From assembly GCA_019918135.1 (NCBI GenBank), contig WBZZ01002417.1, forward strand, positions 37,501 through 77,500: DNA of 40,000 bases, in the 5' to 3' direction. The notes under the pieces were generated by a model. That model searched no databases, was not told the DNA's origin, and worked only from the letters and a program-made list of their open reading frames with translations. Shown one piece after another: positions 10,643-18,946 of the stretch. The translations under genes were made by a program, and so were the position numbers. Every line of letters starts with the position of its first letter. Positions within the stretch are counted from its first letter, which is position 1. This stretch comes from Paulinella micropora. Its lineage: Eukaryota; Cercozoa; Imbricatea; Euglyphida; Paulinellidae.

Positions 10643-11635
10643 ATGGCCACGCTACGCTTGCAGTCTTCGCGGTTCCATCCTTACCAGCGTGGTCGGAACG
10701 GGCGTGCAGCGGCGCACTCTAGAAACCATGACATTCTGCGCTCGTTCCTGGTGGATCGTGTGCCCTTGCTCTTCGGAAACACAGGTGGAAACCTAAGTAA
10801 CCTAGCCGCCGACTTTCCTGCCTCGTTAGGCCATATCCTGTACAATTGCAGAAAGGGCGGGGCCCTCTTGATAGATCAGGGCGCAAACGCCGGGTTTTTA
10901 GTTTTCGGGCCCGGCAGGGTGGGCGCGGAAGTGCTGGCACAGCTCGCGGACGGGGGCCGGTACAGCATTACCTTGCGAGAAGCCAGTACCAAGGCACAGA
11001 AACACCGGCTGCTCAACCAGCCGCACCTAGAGGTATCAGGCGAGCCCCCGCCCCAGAGCGAGCAGCTGCTACCGCCACACGAGTTTTCCTGGGCAGAGAT
11101 CACTCCTCCGGTATCAGATTTCGTGTACGCGCTACGTAAATTCCGCGCAGAAGGCAATGTCTGGGAATTCTTCAAGCCGGACCAAGCGGTGGAGGTCGAC
11201 ATACCCGAACGTTTCAGGCTCGTCCTAGAACGCTTGGCCATGTTTGCCTGCGTAGCCGTCCATCTGCAAGAGGATACGCAGGACGGCGAGGCACAAAAAA
11301 GGGTCTGGGAAGCACAGCGCCCGTCCGTGAAGGTTGTGCTGATGGATTCGATCCTGCCCGAGTGCTGCAGCAGGAGTGCCTGCATCGTGATCAGCTCTGT
11401 CTGCGCAATGAGCGGCGCGCGTGCCGCCGGGGTCATGGAGAGCTGTGCCCGGATCCTGACCGCTTTCAAGGCCAGCAATGTGAACACCTGGCTAGACTTG
11501 GAAAAGAACCACCTGGCCATCCAATTTCTGTTGCCGCTAGAGGAGACTGACGACGGCGACAAGAGCGGGAAAGAGCAGGAGCTGAGGACGCGCTGTTCAA
11601 GCAGGCCCGCCCAGTTACACAAAGTATTAGAATGA
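10643..11635 (+). CDS. Conserved-looking protein of unknown function (330 aa)
   Basis: This intact single frame starts at ATG 10643 (MATLRLQSSRFHPYQRG) and ends in TGA. I do not recognise the family. The first 130 residues are mixed alpha/beta with a Gly-rich segment (LVFGPGRVGAEVLAQLADGG, about 86-105). Residues 140-155 are a proline-rich linker, and the C-terminal half is helical with a cysteine/serine patch (CCSRSACIVISSVCAMSG, 241-258). There is no signal peptide or transmembrane helix. It sits between the capsid candidate and the rhodopsin-like gene, so a small virion component such as a triplex-type protein is conceivable, but nothing in the sequence shows this. The codon bias is strongly GC3, like its neighbours. 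Confidence 0.75.
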   Translation: MATLRLQSSRFHPYQRGRNGRAAAHSRNHDILRSFLVDRVPLLFGNTGGNLSNLAADFPASLGHILYNCRKGGALLIDQGANAGFLVFGPGRVGAEVLAQLADGGRYSITLREASTKAQKHRLLNQPHLEVSGEPPPQSEQLLPPHEFSWAEITPPVSDFVYALRKFRAEGNVWEFFKPDQAVEVDIPERFRLVLERLAMFACVAVHLQEDTQDGEAQKRVWEAQRPSVKVVLMDSILPECCSRSACIVISSVCAMSGARAAGVMESCARILTAFKASNVNTWLDLEKNHLAIQFLLPLEETDDGDKSGKEQELRTRCSSRPAQLHKVLE

Positions 11636-12061
11636 GAAAACCGGGGAGGTTTTGGCGGTCTAAACCCCCGCCCCCCCCAAAAAAAAGGCAACAGACACCA
11701 CCTTTTTCTTTCCTCGAGGTCTGCCTCTTTTTTTTGTTGTTGGCCCTCTCGTAGAAGCTAGCTTCCCATCCTCCCCACCACCCCCGTTACTCTCTCTCTC
11801 TCCCTCCCCCCAAACTCTGGCCAAAGTCTTGCCTGTTTTTTTTTCTTGGGGGGAAACGGGGGGGGGGGGGGTCTGGTGCGCGAATCGGCAGGTGCGGGAA
11901 AGAACAAACCTAGGCAAACGAGAAAGAAAAAAAAAAGTAATCAGTAAAAAATCACTCTCGTTCAACTCCTTTCCACCCCCCCATCCCCCTTTGCTCCACT
12001 TCTCAAGTGTGCGGCGAGAAGGCGAAAAAAAAAGAGAAAAGCCAAGGAGAGCTCACACGGT
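11636..12061. other. Intergenic spacer with C and G runs
   Basis: This stretch lies between two same-strand genes. It contains a C run and A run at about 11668-11687, a G run at about 11858-11871, and purine-rich sequence just before the next ATG. It must hold the terminator of the upstream gene and the promoter of the downstream one. I recognise no motif and see no gene. Confidence 0.4.
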
Positions 12062-12871
12062 ATGTGTCAGTGCCGTAGACTCAAGGTACAGCCAGTGCTG
12101 TTCAGTTTCGTGGTCCTGGCCTTGGTAGCGCATGCGTCGATCTTGGGCTGGGAAATAGCCCGCAGCAAGCACGCGGATACTAGCGTCCTGGCCCTGTCCC
12201 TAGCGCTGCAAATCATCAGCCTGGCGGGGTTATGTGTCCTAGTAGCGCACGCGCTGCTGCCCCGCTGGGAGGGCTTCCAGGTTTACAGGTGGCTAGAGGC
12301 GCTGTTCTGCGCTCCGCTTCTGCTGGTGCTGCTGTTGTTCCAGGCCGGGGAACGCGGGGTTGGCGCGCTTGTGCTCAGCATCGGGCTGTGCCAGCTGGCT
12401 ATCTTCCTGAGCAGCATCATACCGATGGCGTTTGTCAGAGATTTCCAAGTGCTTGAACATCGGCTGCCGCACCACGGAGCGCTCTGCTGCTTGCTCAGGC
12501 CGCGGCGATCCGCTGTAATCGGGAGGGCGGAGGAGACTAAAGAATTAGTATCGAACGCGCGATCCGAGGACGAACGAAGCCTCGTGTTGCTGACCATCGC
12601 GTTGCAGAACTTTTGGTTCCTAGCGCTCTACGCCCGCTGTCTCTCCGTGGTGCCACTGGTCCTGGCCTCGAGGCACCACCCGGCACCGGCGGTCATTTAT
12701 ATTCTGTGGTGCGGCTGTTTTGGGGTCTGGGAATTTGTTTTTTATCTCTGCCTGCCGGTTCACCCCAACAGCGACGAGCGCAGAGGTCTCAAAGACCTCA
12801 TTTATTTCTTGCTGTCCCACGGCGGACGCGGCGGCCTGTCCGTCTGGGCCTTCTACAGCCTCACCCGCTGA
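12062..12871 (+). CDS. Heliorhodopsin-family seven-helix protein lacking the retinal lysine
   Basis: This intact frame of 269 residues has about seven hydrophobic segments (about 10-30, 42-66, 78-95, 99-124, 172-193, 208-232, 244-266). It aligns with heliorhodopsins: the TM3 signature RWLE (76-79) puts Glu79 at the counterion position (E107 in HeR-48C12), and His24 and His63 fall where the conserved H23 and H80 lie. TM7 should read LSxxxK, with lysine forming the Schiff base to retinal; here it reads LSHGGRGGLSVWAF, so Arg256 replaces the lysine. No other lysine lies in mid-TM7; the nearest, Lys244, is at its start. Heliorhodopsins are photoreceptive membrane proteins known from microbes, coccolithoviruses and mirusviruses. 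Without lysine, covalent retinal binding should fail, so this is a probable non-photochemical derivative. The alignment was made by eye and the family call is good. Confidence 0.72.
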   Translation: MCQCRRLKVQPVLFSFVVLALVAHASILGWEIARSKHADTSVLALSLALQIISLAGLCVLVAHALLPRWEGFQVYRWLEALFCAPLLLVLLLFQAGERGVGALVLSIGLCQLAIFLSSIIPMAFVRDFQVLEHRLPHHGALCCLLRPRRSAVIGRAEETKELVSNARSEDERSLVLLTIALQNFWFLALYARCLSVVPLVLASRHHPAPAVIYILWCGCFGVWEFVFYLCLPVHPNSDERRGLKDLIYFLLSHGGRGGLSVWAFYSLTR

Positions 12872-13018
12872 GACTTTCCCCAACGGTCTTGGGCAGTATT
12901 CGGCCCTTTTCCTCGGGGCTTCCGTACACTTCCCCTCCACCCCCGTGGACTCCAAAGGCCATGCTAGTAATATTTATTAAAACGACGGTTTTCTGTGCCT
13001 TTCTCTTATTGTGGTGCA

Positions 13019-13215
13019 TCAAAAGCGGAAGGAGCAGGGGAGGAAGAAACGAAAGGAGCAAAAGGAGCAGAGGAAGAAACGAAAGGAGCAAAAGAGAGAG
13101 AAGAAGAAAGGAGAAGAAAGAAGAGGAAGAAAAAAAAAAAAGAGAGAGGAAGAAACGAAAGGAGCAAAAGGAGCAGAGGAGGATGAAGAAGAGAAGAAGA
13201 AGAGGAGAGGAGGAG
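13019..13215. repeat. Polypurine tract with 31-bp imperfect tandem repeats
   Basis: A nearly pure A/G stretch of about 195 bp contains at least three copies of GGAAGAAACGAAAGGAGC followed by AAAAGGAGCAG or a close variant (near 13042, 13073 and 13149). On the minus strand it would encode Ser/Phe/Leu runs, which I take to be meaningless. It lies between the 3' ends of the heliorhodopsin-like gene and the minus-strand coiled-coil gene and could form triplex DNA. Confidence 0.7.
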
Positions 13216-13259
13216 GGGATAATCGCACCGGTCCACTCAGAAAGGCCCCCGTAAATTTT

Positions 13260-15459
13260 CAGAGTAACCAGGGGAAAGAATTCCTCTCCACCCCGCTGGC
13301 AGGGGGCGAAAAAGGGTAGGCGCGCCAGCCAACGTTTCTTCTTGGTGGTCTCTTTTTCCGCGTAAAACCCTACGCCTGGCAGCAGGCAGTCGGCCGAACG
13401 TGTGCAAGCCTTGGCTTCTGTTAGCAATTGGGGTTGAATAAAATCGTCGGTCTGGAAGCTGGCCTGCAGGTACTCGAATGATATTTTAGGTGCAGTCATC
13501 CCATCGAAATTGCCGTAGTGGGAGACCGTCGAGAGGGACCAGGACGACAAAACGCGTTGATTCGTTTTGAGGAGTTCCTCTTTTCTCTTTCGCACCTCTT
13601 TTTGTTCTTGCGGCTCCTCTTCTTGTTTTCTTAGCCACTCTACAGGGTACAGCGGCTGCATCCTGCCGTCGGGGTCACAGTGCATGTTGAAATCGTCAAA
13701 GCAGTCCTGTTGTTGATTAGTCCAAGGGCACAGAGCGCGTGCTAGCACACTTTGCTGTTGTTTTTGTTCTGGCGAATCCAAGAATTCACAGAGAATCTTG
13801 AACCGCGCGTTCCCCTTTTCGGCGTCGGGCATGTTCAAGGTGGAGACAAATCGTTGTCCCACTTTTGTTTCAGGTCTCGGAGGCTGCCGTAGTTCAGTTT
13901 CTTTTCGTCGTCGTAATAAGCGTAATGTACTAGATAGTCTCGTACGTACTTCGGTGCATGGCCAATGGTATTCTGGAGCCCCCGGCAAGATTTAAGTTTA
14001 TTTTCCCATGTCTTACCACCTTCAGACCAACCCCCGAAGTAAGGATCTGTTTTTGCAGAACCTGAAACAAACCCGGAGCCAGTACCCCTGCCCTAGATTC
14101 TTCACATAGACTTGTGCCGGAAACAGGACCATCGTCATGGGCTGGACCGTAACTCGAGCTCCCGGAGCGTCTTCCACGAAGCCGTACACGAGTTCCTGGC
14201 CCGTAGCAGAGGGGTTAATAAAGCCGTGCAGGAAGATCTCGCCCTTTGTAGTGATTGTCGTTTTGCCTAGGTGGCTCCAACCTTCTTCGGACGTCTCTGT
14301 CTTCCAGTACCACGGGCCCGGCAGCTGCTCGACAAATCTGTAGTCTTGGAGCCCCATTCCCCGTACTTTTTGTTGACGGCGGCCGCCGCCAGGGAGCGCA
14401 GCCGCAGCGTCCGTGCGTGCGCCGAACTGCCTGGGTTGGCTAGGATCACGGGCTCGGTGTTTGCGCGCAGCGTGGGGGGCAGTTGCCGCGAGCCGGGCTT
14501 GATTTCTGGGAAATCGACATTTGTGTCCGGCATCAGAAATCGCAGCACGCTGGCGTACCCGAGCGTGCTCGAGCTGTCGCTTTCCCCTTCCTTTTTTTCT
14601 CGGGGCCTGTACTCGGGCTGCTCGTAAAGAAACTGCCGCAGTTGGTGCTCCGTCCAAGCCAGTTCGCTTTTCTCTCCAGGAGGGCAGAGGTCGCACTCCA
14701 AAATCTTGGCATCTAGATGGGGGGGCCCGGGACTTTTTTCTTCTTCTTCTTCCTCTTCTTCAGACGTGTCGGATATTAAACCCGCTGTCATCAGCTGATC
14801 GTCTTCTTCTTCTTCTTCTTCTTCCTCGGCAGGTTCAGACGACGCTTGATCGCCACCCTCTAGATCTTGTTCTCTCGGTCCCTTCGTTACTGCTTGATAA
14901 TTTGCAAGCGTTTGCGATGCTTTCTTTGCTTCCACCAAAGCTCTTTCAAGTTCTTCTTGCGCGCTTTTTACATTAGCTAGGGCTGTTTGCACCTTTTCCT
15001 CGGCTTCTACCGCTTGTCGCTGTAAAGAAGACACGTCTGTAGCGGGGCGTTGCTTTGTGTCTTTTGCTTTTTGGTTGGCCTTGCCTTGACGACGTACACA
15101 CGCGCCTCTGTGTTGTTTTTTGTAACGGTCCAGTTTTTCGTCACAGCATCTTGGCTCACTGGCCTTAACTCCCGATCTACAATTTGGATGTTCTTCGCCA
15201 GTACCTCCCAGGCTGCACTTCTCGGAGGCCAAAAGTTGCCGGAAGAGTTCCTTCTGGCCTGTTTTCAGTTCGGTTGTGATTTGGAATGCCCAGTGAATAA
15301 TAGGAGGAGGGGAATACCTTGTTGCTGTAGACTTTCGTATAAATCGGGCAGCAATCCCTTGTTTTCGCCAAGTGCATCTAAGTTTAGCCAGGCATGTACA
15401 CTTCGATGGGTTTCGTTGAAGTACACGAGGACGCAGGCGTCCGTCGCAGTGCTGTCCAT
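13260..15459 (-). pseudogene. Coiled-coil/acidic protein of unknown function, several frame breaks
   Basis: This is one long minus-strand gene from ATG 15459 (MDSTATDACVLVYFNETHRS) to about 13260; the true stop is unclear because the frame runs into the polypurine tract. The order is: N-terminal domain, then a coiled coil (residues about 130-200 after splicing; QRQAVEAEEKVQTALANVK), two glutamate runs, and a globular region (LPGPWYWKTE, GEIFLHGFINPSATGQE). A C-terminal part follows with YYDDEKKLNYGSLRDLKQKW and MPDAEKGNARFKILCEFLD. Frame changes occur near 15310 (a candidate 59-nt intron restores the frame), 14355 (G4 run), 14090 (G4 run) and 13845. Those at G runs look like one-base indels, either mutation or assembly error. 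Two or more genes are possible, with a second start at 13832. I do not recognise the family. Confidence 0.5.
15259..15317 (-). other. Candidate 59-nt intron in the coiled-coil gene
   Basis: On the minus strand, AACAAG|GTATTC at 15317 and AAAACAG|GCC at 15259 bound a 59-nt segment. Removing it joins ESLQQQG to QKELFRQLLASEK exactly in frame and explains the first frame change in this gene without any base error. The internal pyrimidine stretch CCCCTCCTCCTATTATTC is near the donor rather than the acceptor, so support is moderate. Confidence 0.45.
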
Positions 15460-15927
15460 TCCTTTTTCTTAAGTTGTGTACAGCCCCCCTCCCCTGCGCT
15501 CGTCTTCCCCCACCCCCTGTTTTTAAAGAAAGCTTGTCCTTTTTTTCTTTCTCTTGTGCCCCTTTCCCTCTCCCATCTCTCGTTCCCTCCCCTGCCCGTC
15601 TCCCCCAACAAAGAAAAAAGAAACGACCCGCCTTTCTTCTTCTTTCCTCTCTCTTCTCTCCCCCCCCCCCCCCCGTTTGCCTACGATGTTTTTTCACAGC
15701 TAAGTTTCTTTCCCCCCTCCCCCGGCCCTCCTTTCCCCTCCCACAAAACCCAGCCAAAAAAGAAGCAGAACGACTAAGGCGGCAGGCCGTGGGAGGGAGA
15801 ACAAAGAAAGGCGGCAGACAGTTCTTTTGCTAAAAAACAAAACCCAAAAAAAAACAAAAGCCCGGCCCCAACAAAAGGGCCAACCAAGCCGCGCCGTTCC
15901 CCCCCCCCCCCCCCCCCAAAACAAAGC
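15460..15927. promoter_or_regulatory. Divergent intergenic region with poly-C runs
   Basis: This lies between the divergent coiled-coil gene and the 429-residue plus-strand gene. It is strongly pyrimidine-rich, with C runs at about 15661-15674 and 15900-15917; the second ends about ten bases before the downstream ATG. Promoters of both genes should lie here. I recognise no specific element. Confidence 0.4.
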
Positions 15928-17217
15928 ATGAACGTTGACGACCAAGACCGGTATTTTCGGCCCCGGACCGGGGAACGCGCGTTGGAAAGACAGATCCATG
16001 ACGAATTCAACCTGCTGCGGCGGGTCGGAGAGGGCAGGGACACGATCAACAGGACGGCCCCCGAGCACGTGCGCAAGGATGTGCGGGGGCTAGCCCCCGT
16101 AAACGCCGCACCTAGCCTGGACTTTAGCGGCTGGTTCGAGGGCGAGAAGCGCCTGCGAGACGCCAGGTTTGGCTTCACGGCCAAACGCCACGATTACCTG
16201 GGCAAACGAAACGCGCTGGGGCCCATTATGAAGCCGCCCATCAACACCGAGATCTTCATCACCCGGGATGACCCGCGGTTCCGCCGCCAGAACGTGCTGC
16301 AGGAGGTGCAGGTCGACAGCAACTTCTACGGCACGGGGGGTGACGCGGCCGAGGTTATGTCCGCGGTCTCCGGCCGCGTGCTGTGTTTCGTGACCAATCC
16401 GTCGTATATTAATTACATGTGCAAGTACGAGCCGCTACAGACGGACAGGCCGCCGAACGAAGCGTTCAAGTGCCTGATCAACCTGTTCCGCGCAAACTAC
16501 TCGCTCAGGCAGGTGAAGGCGAAGGCGGCCGAGCAGCTCGTGCGCCACCGGGCCGCCTCTATCCTGACCCTGCTGACGCCCCTCGGAGTGCTGGACCAGA
16601 TACAAAGCACGGAGACCAACGCGCGGAGCTACATCCCGGCCATGACGGGCAGCGTGCTGCGCCGCGGGCCCGTGTACTACACGGGCACGGACTCGGGGCT
16701 GATTAACATCTGGGCCCTGCCCTCCTTCAAGAAGGCCAGGCCCGACGAGGACGGCTCGCACACGCGCTGGGCGCCGGGGGAGACAGTGGGGATGGAGAGG
16801 AAAGGCCTGAGCTTTGGCCTGGACCAATTACCGCCCGAGGTCACGCTGCACTTGTGGCTGGTGCTGGAGCCCGTCCTGTACGGGCCCACCCCGGGCGGCG
16901 AAGAAAAAAGAAGCCAGCAGCGCGTCGTGTGGCGCTTCAGGCCGCTGGTGACTAGGACCGACGAACCGTTGCCCGCGTGGCAGTGTACGGGGACGCTGCA
17001 GGGTCGCGACTGGTACGGCGCGTCGGTCTACGTGGGACGGGTGCTGGCGGATAATGACGAGCGGAACTACAAGGGCGAGCTGTCCCGCGCGCTCGAAGAA
17101 ATCCAACAACTGCTGTACGGGCGCGGGATGGCGCACGACTCGGAGCCGCCCACCGACCTGCGACACCTGCCGTCACTGTCGCACGTGCACATACAGCCCT
17201 GCGTCACGCTGTACTAA
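15928..17217 (+). CDS. Probable virion or structural protein of unknown family (429 aa)
   Basis: This intact frame starts at ATG 15928 (MNVDDQDRYFRPRTG) and ends in TAA. There is no signal peptide or transmembrane segment. The N-terminus is charged and helical; the middle has an aromatic, loop-rich region (NSFYINYMCKYEP-like, about residues 155-170) and a conserved-looking segment (SYIPAMTGSVLRRGPVYYTG, about 232-251). The C-terminal half is beta-rich (LPPEVTLHLWLVLEPVLYGP, WYGASVYVGRVLADND). Such beta-rich, cysteine-poor composition fits a capsid or triplex component, but I cannot name a family. The gene converges on the next minus-strand gene with 58 bp between stops. It has no frame disruption, unlike several neighbours, and is strongly GC3-biased. 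Confidence 0.75.
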   Translation: MNVDDQDRYFRPRTGERALERQIHDEFNLLRRVGEGRDTINRTAPEHVRKDVRGLAPVNAAPSLDFSGWFEGEKRLRDARFGFTAKRHDYLGKRNALGPIMKPPINTEIFITRDDPRFRRQNVLQEVQVDSNFYGTGGDAAEVMSAVSGRVLCFVTNPSYINYMCKYEPLQTDRPPNEAFKCLINLFRANYSLRQVKAKAAEQLVRHRAASILTLLTPLGVLDQIQSTETNARSYIPAMTGSVLRRGPVYYTGTDSGLINIWALPSFKKARPDEDGSHTRWAPGETVGMERKGLSFGLDQLPPEVTLHLWLVLEPVLYGPTPGGEEKRSQQRVVWRFRPLVTRTDEPLPAWQCTGTLQGRDWYGASVYVGRVLADNDERNYKGELSRALEEIQQLLYGRGMAHDSEPPTDLRHLPSLSHVHIQPCVTLY

Positions 17218-17275
17218 CATATAACAAAAGAACAGTAAAGCTGAAGGTTTGCGTTTAATAATTAAAAAAAAAGAA

Positions 17276-18148
17276 TTAGGCCATGCAGGCCACGTTGAGA
17301 ACAAGCAGTTTCCTCACGGCTGGACAGTGAAAACGGCGGCACTCGCCCTGCGGGGCGTTCGGGCACGCCAGCGCGTAGTGCGGCAGTGGGAGGCCCTGCT
17401 CTACCCTCAGGCAATCGTCGACATTGTCGCCGGCGTGGCACCTGACGGAGGCAATCGTGAAAGTGATTTTCAGATCGTGCCAGTCGAACAGCCGTTTCAG
17501 CACAGCCACCAAGCTCTGCTGCTTCGTGACCATCTCGAACAAGGCAGACGCGGCCCTGACCCATTGGAGCGACAGAAGTAGCAGTTCCTGTCTGCCCTTC
17601 CTGTTGGTGTTGGTGGTCGAGTCTTCGTCCGCCTCGTCGTCCGAACTACCCTCGTGGTCGCTCAGACGGAAGTCTCCGAGGCGCAGCTCTAGGCTAAGCT
17701 CCTCCGGCTCGTTAGGCACGGGAGAGAACGGACGCGAAGTTGCTGCGGACCCCATGACGCCCTTCCAGGCCTTGTCCAAGAACTCGGGCAGGATCTTGCT
17801 GGGCGGCGCCGCCCCCACGCCCGTGTCTGCGCGCGCCGTGGCCCGACAGCCGCTGCCGGTGGCGGACAGGCAGCCCTCGGGCCCCAGCGCGCGCAAGAGG
17901 CGGGGCCCGAACGACGCAAACTTGAATTCCTGCACCTCGAAGTGATAACTCAATTCATGAGCTAACACCCCGTTCGCAAACAGCACTTGCCGGTAAGGGG
18001 GCAGCGTTTCGAACAACTGGATTCTTTTGGCCAGGACTGCCTCTGTCAACTTCACGAAATCCGACAGCGGCGAGGCAACCAGGTCCCGCCAGCGCAGCCC
18101 CACACTGACGGTTTTCTTACACTTTTCATCATCCTCTGGGGCGCTCAT
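17276..18148 (-). CDS. Unknown protein with acidic linker and cysteine-rich C-terminus (290 aa)
   Basis: This intact frame starts at ATG 18148 (MSAPEDDEKCKKTVSVG) and ends in TAA. The reading frame is open further upstream, but that part is proline-rich and low in coding character, so the ATG at 18148 is preferred. Residues 1-135 are globular, 165-185 are an acidic Ser/Asp/Asn linker (DHEGSSDDEADED), and 186-290 are helical. The end has a Cys/His cluster (C237, H238, C246, then CPNAPQGECRRFHC at 262-275) that could bind zinc. I do not recognise a family. Its 3' end faces the 429-residue gene across an AT-rich gap with AATTAAA-like sequence, a possible shared polyadenylation region. Confidence 0.7.
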   Translation of the reverse strand: MSAPEDDEKCKKTVSVGLRWRDLVASPLSDFVKLTEAVLAKRIQLFETLPPYRQVLFANGVLAHELSYHFEVQEFKFASFGPRLLRALGPEGCLSATGSGCRATARADTGVGAAPPSKILPEFLDKAWKGVMGSAATSRPFSPVPNEPEELSLELRLGDFRLSDHEGSSDDEADEDSTTNTNRKGRQELLLLSLQWVRAASALFEMVTKQQSLVAVLKRLFDWHDLKITFTIASVRCHAGDNVDDCLRVEQGLPLPHYALACPNAPQGECRRFHCPAVRKLLVLNVACMA

Positions 18149-18946
18149 CCACCGGCAGCGGCTGGTCAGAAATGAGGGCGCGGGGGGCGGGATAAGGGCT
18201 AGGTTGACAATAGCCGCCGAAGACAGGTCCAGAGAAGAAAAGAGGGGCCCGACGTGGGTCGGGGGGGGGGGACAGCAGCGGAGGTCTTTTCTTCTTGGTC
18301 TAGAAGAAAATGAAACAAAGAAACAGCGCTCGGCTCGCATACCTTTTTTTCCCGGGAGCTAAGGTGTACGGGGATGGGCGCGCGAAGACAGAGAGTTGGG
18401 GGGGGGAGAGGTGTGAGATGATGGGGGGGGGGGGAAGGTGTGCGGGAAGAGAGAGATGATGGGGAGGGGGGGGGAGCGAAGGTGCGCCTCCCCATTCCTT
18501 CTGCCCTGCTTTCCTTTCTGCTGGGGGGCCGTCCGCCACACGGCGTTCTGTTTGACCCGCGGCTCCGCCCCACCCACACTCATCCCCCTTTTCCCGCAGG
18601 CAAGGGGCAATGCCCTCTTGAGCTCAACACGCCCTTTGGGCCAGACGGCATTCTCTGTGTGTAGTATAGTCTGGGGGGGGCGTGAAGATATGTACGGAAG
18701 GAAGTGGGAAACACGAGAAGACAGAGGGTGGGGAGGGCCGCCCGGTAGCTATTCTTAAAACCCATGTCTGTCTTCGCGCCCAGCCACCCTCCCCATCATC
18801 ATCTCTCTCTGTCTCTTCCCGAGGGGGGGGGGGGAGAGAGAGCTCTGAAGATCTCCTTAGTAACGGGGGGGGGGGGGTTGCCGGGGGAGGGGGGGAACGG
18901 CGGCGCGCCATGGAAAGCGTAAGAACTGAGCGAGCCCAGAAGCGGC
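18149..18946. promoter_or_regulatory. Divergent intergenic region with many poly-G runs
   Basis: This 800-bp region lies between the 290-residue gene and the primase gene. G runs lie at about 18260-18270, 18423-18433, 18466-18474, 18826-18835 and 18866-18877. Open frames on both strands are low-complexity. It should contain the promoters of both flanking genes. I see no gene and no recognised element. Confidence 0.4.
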
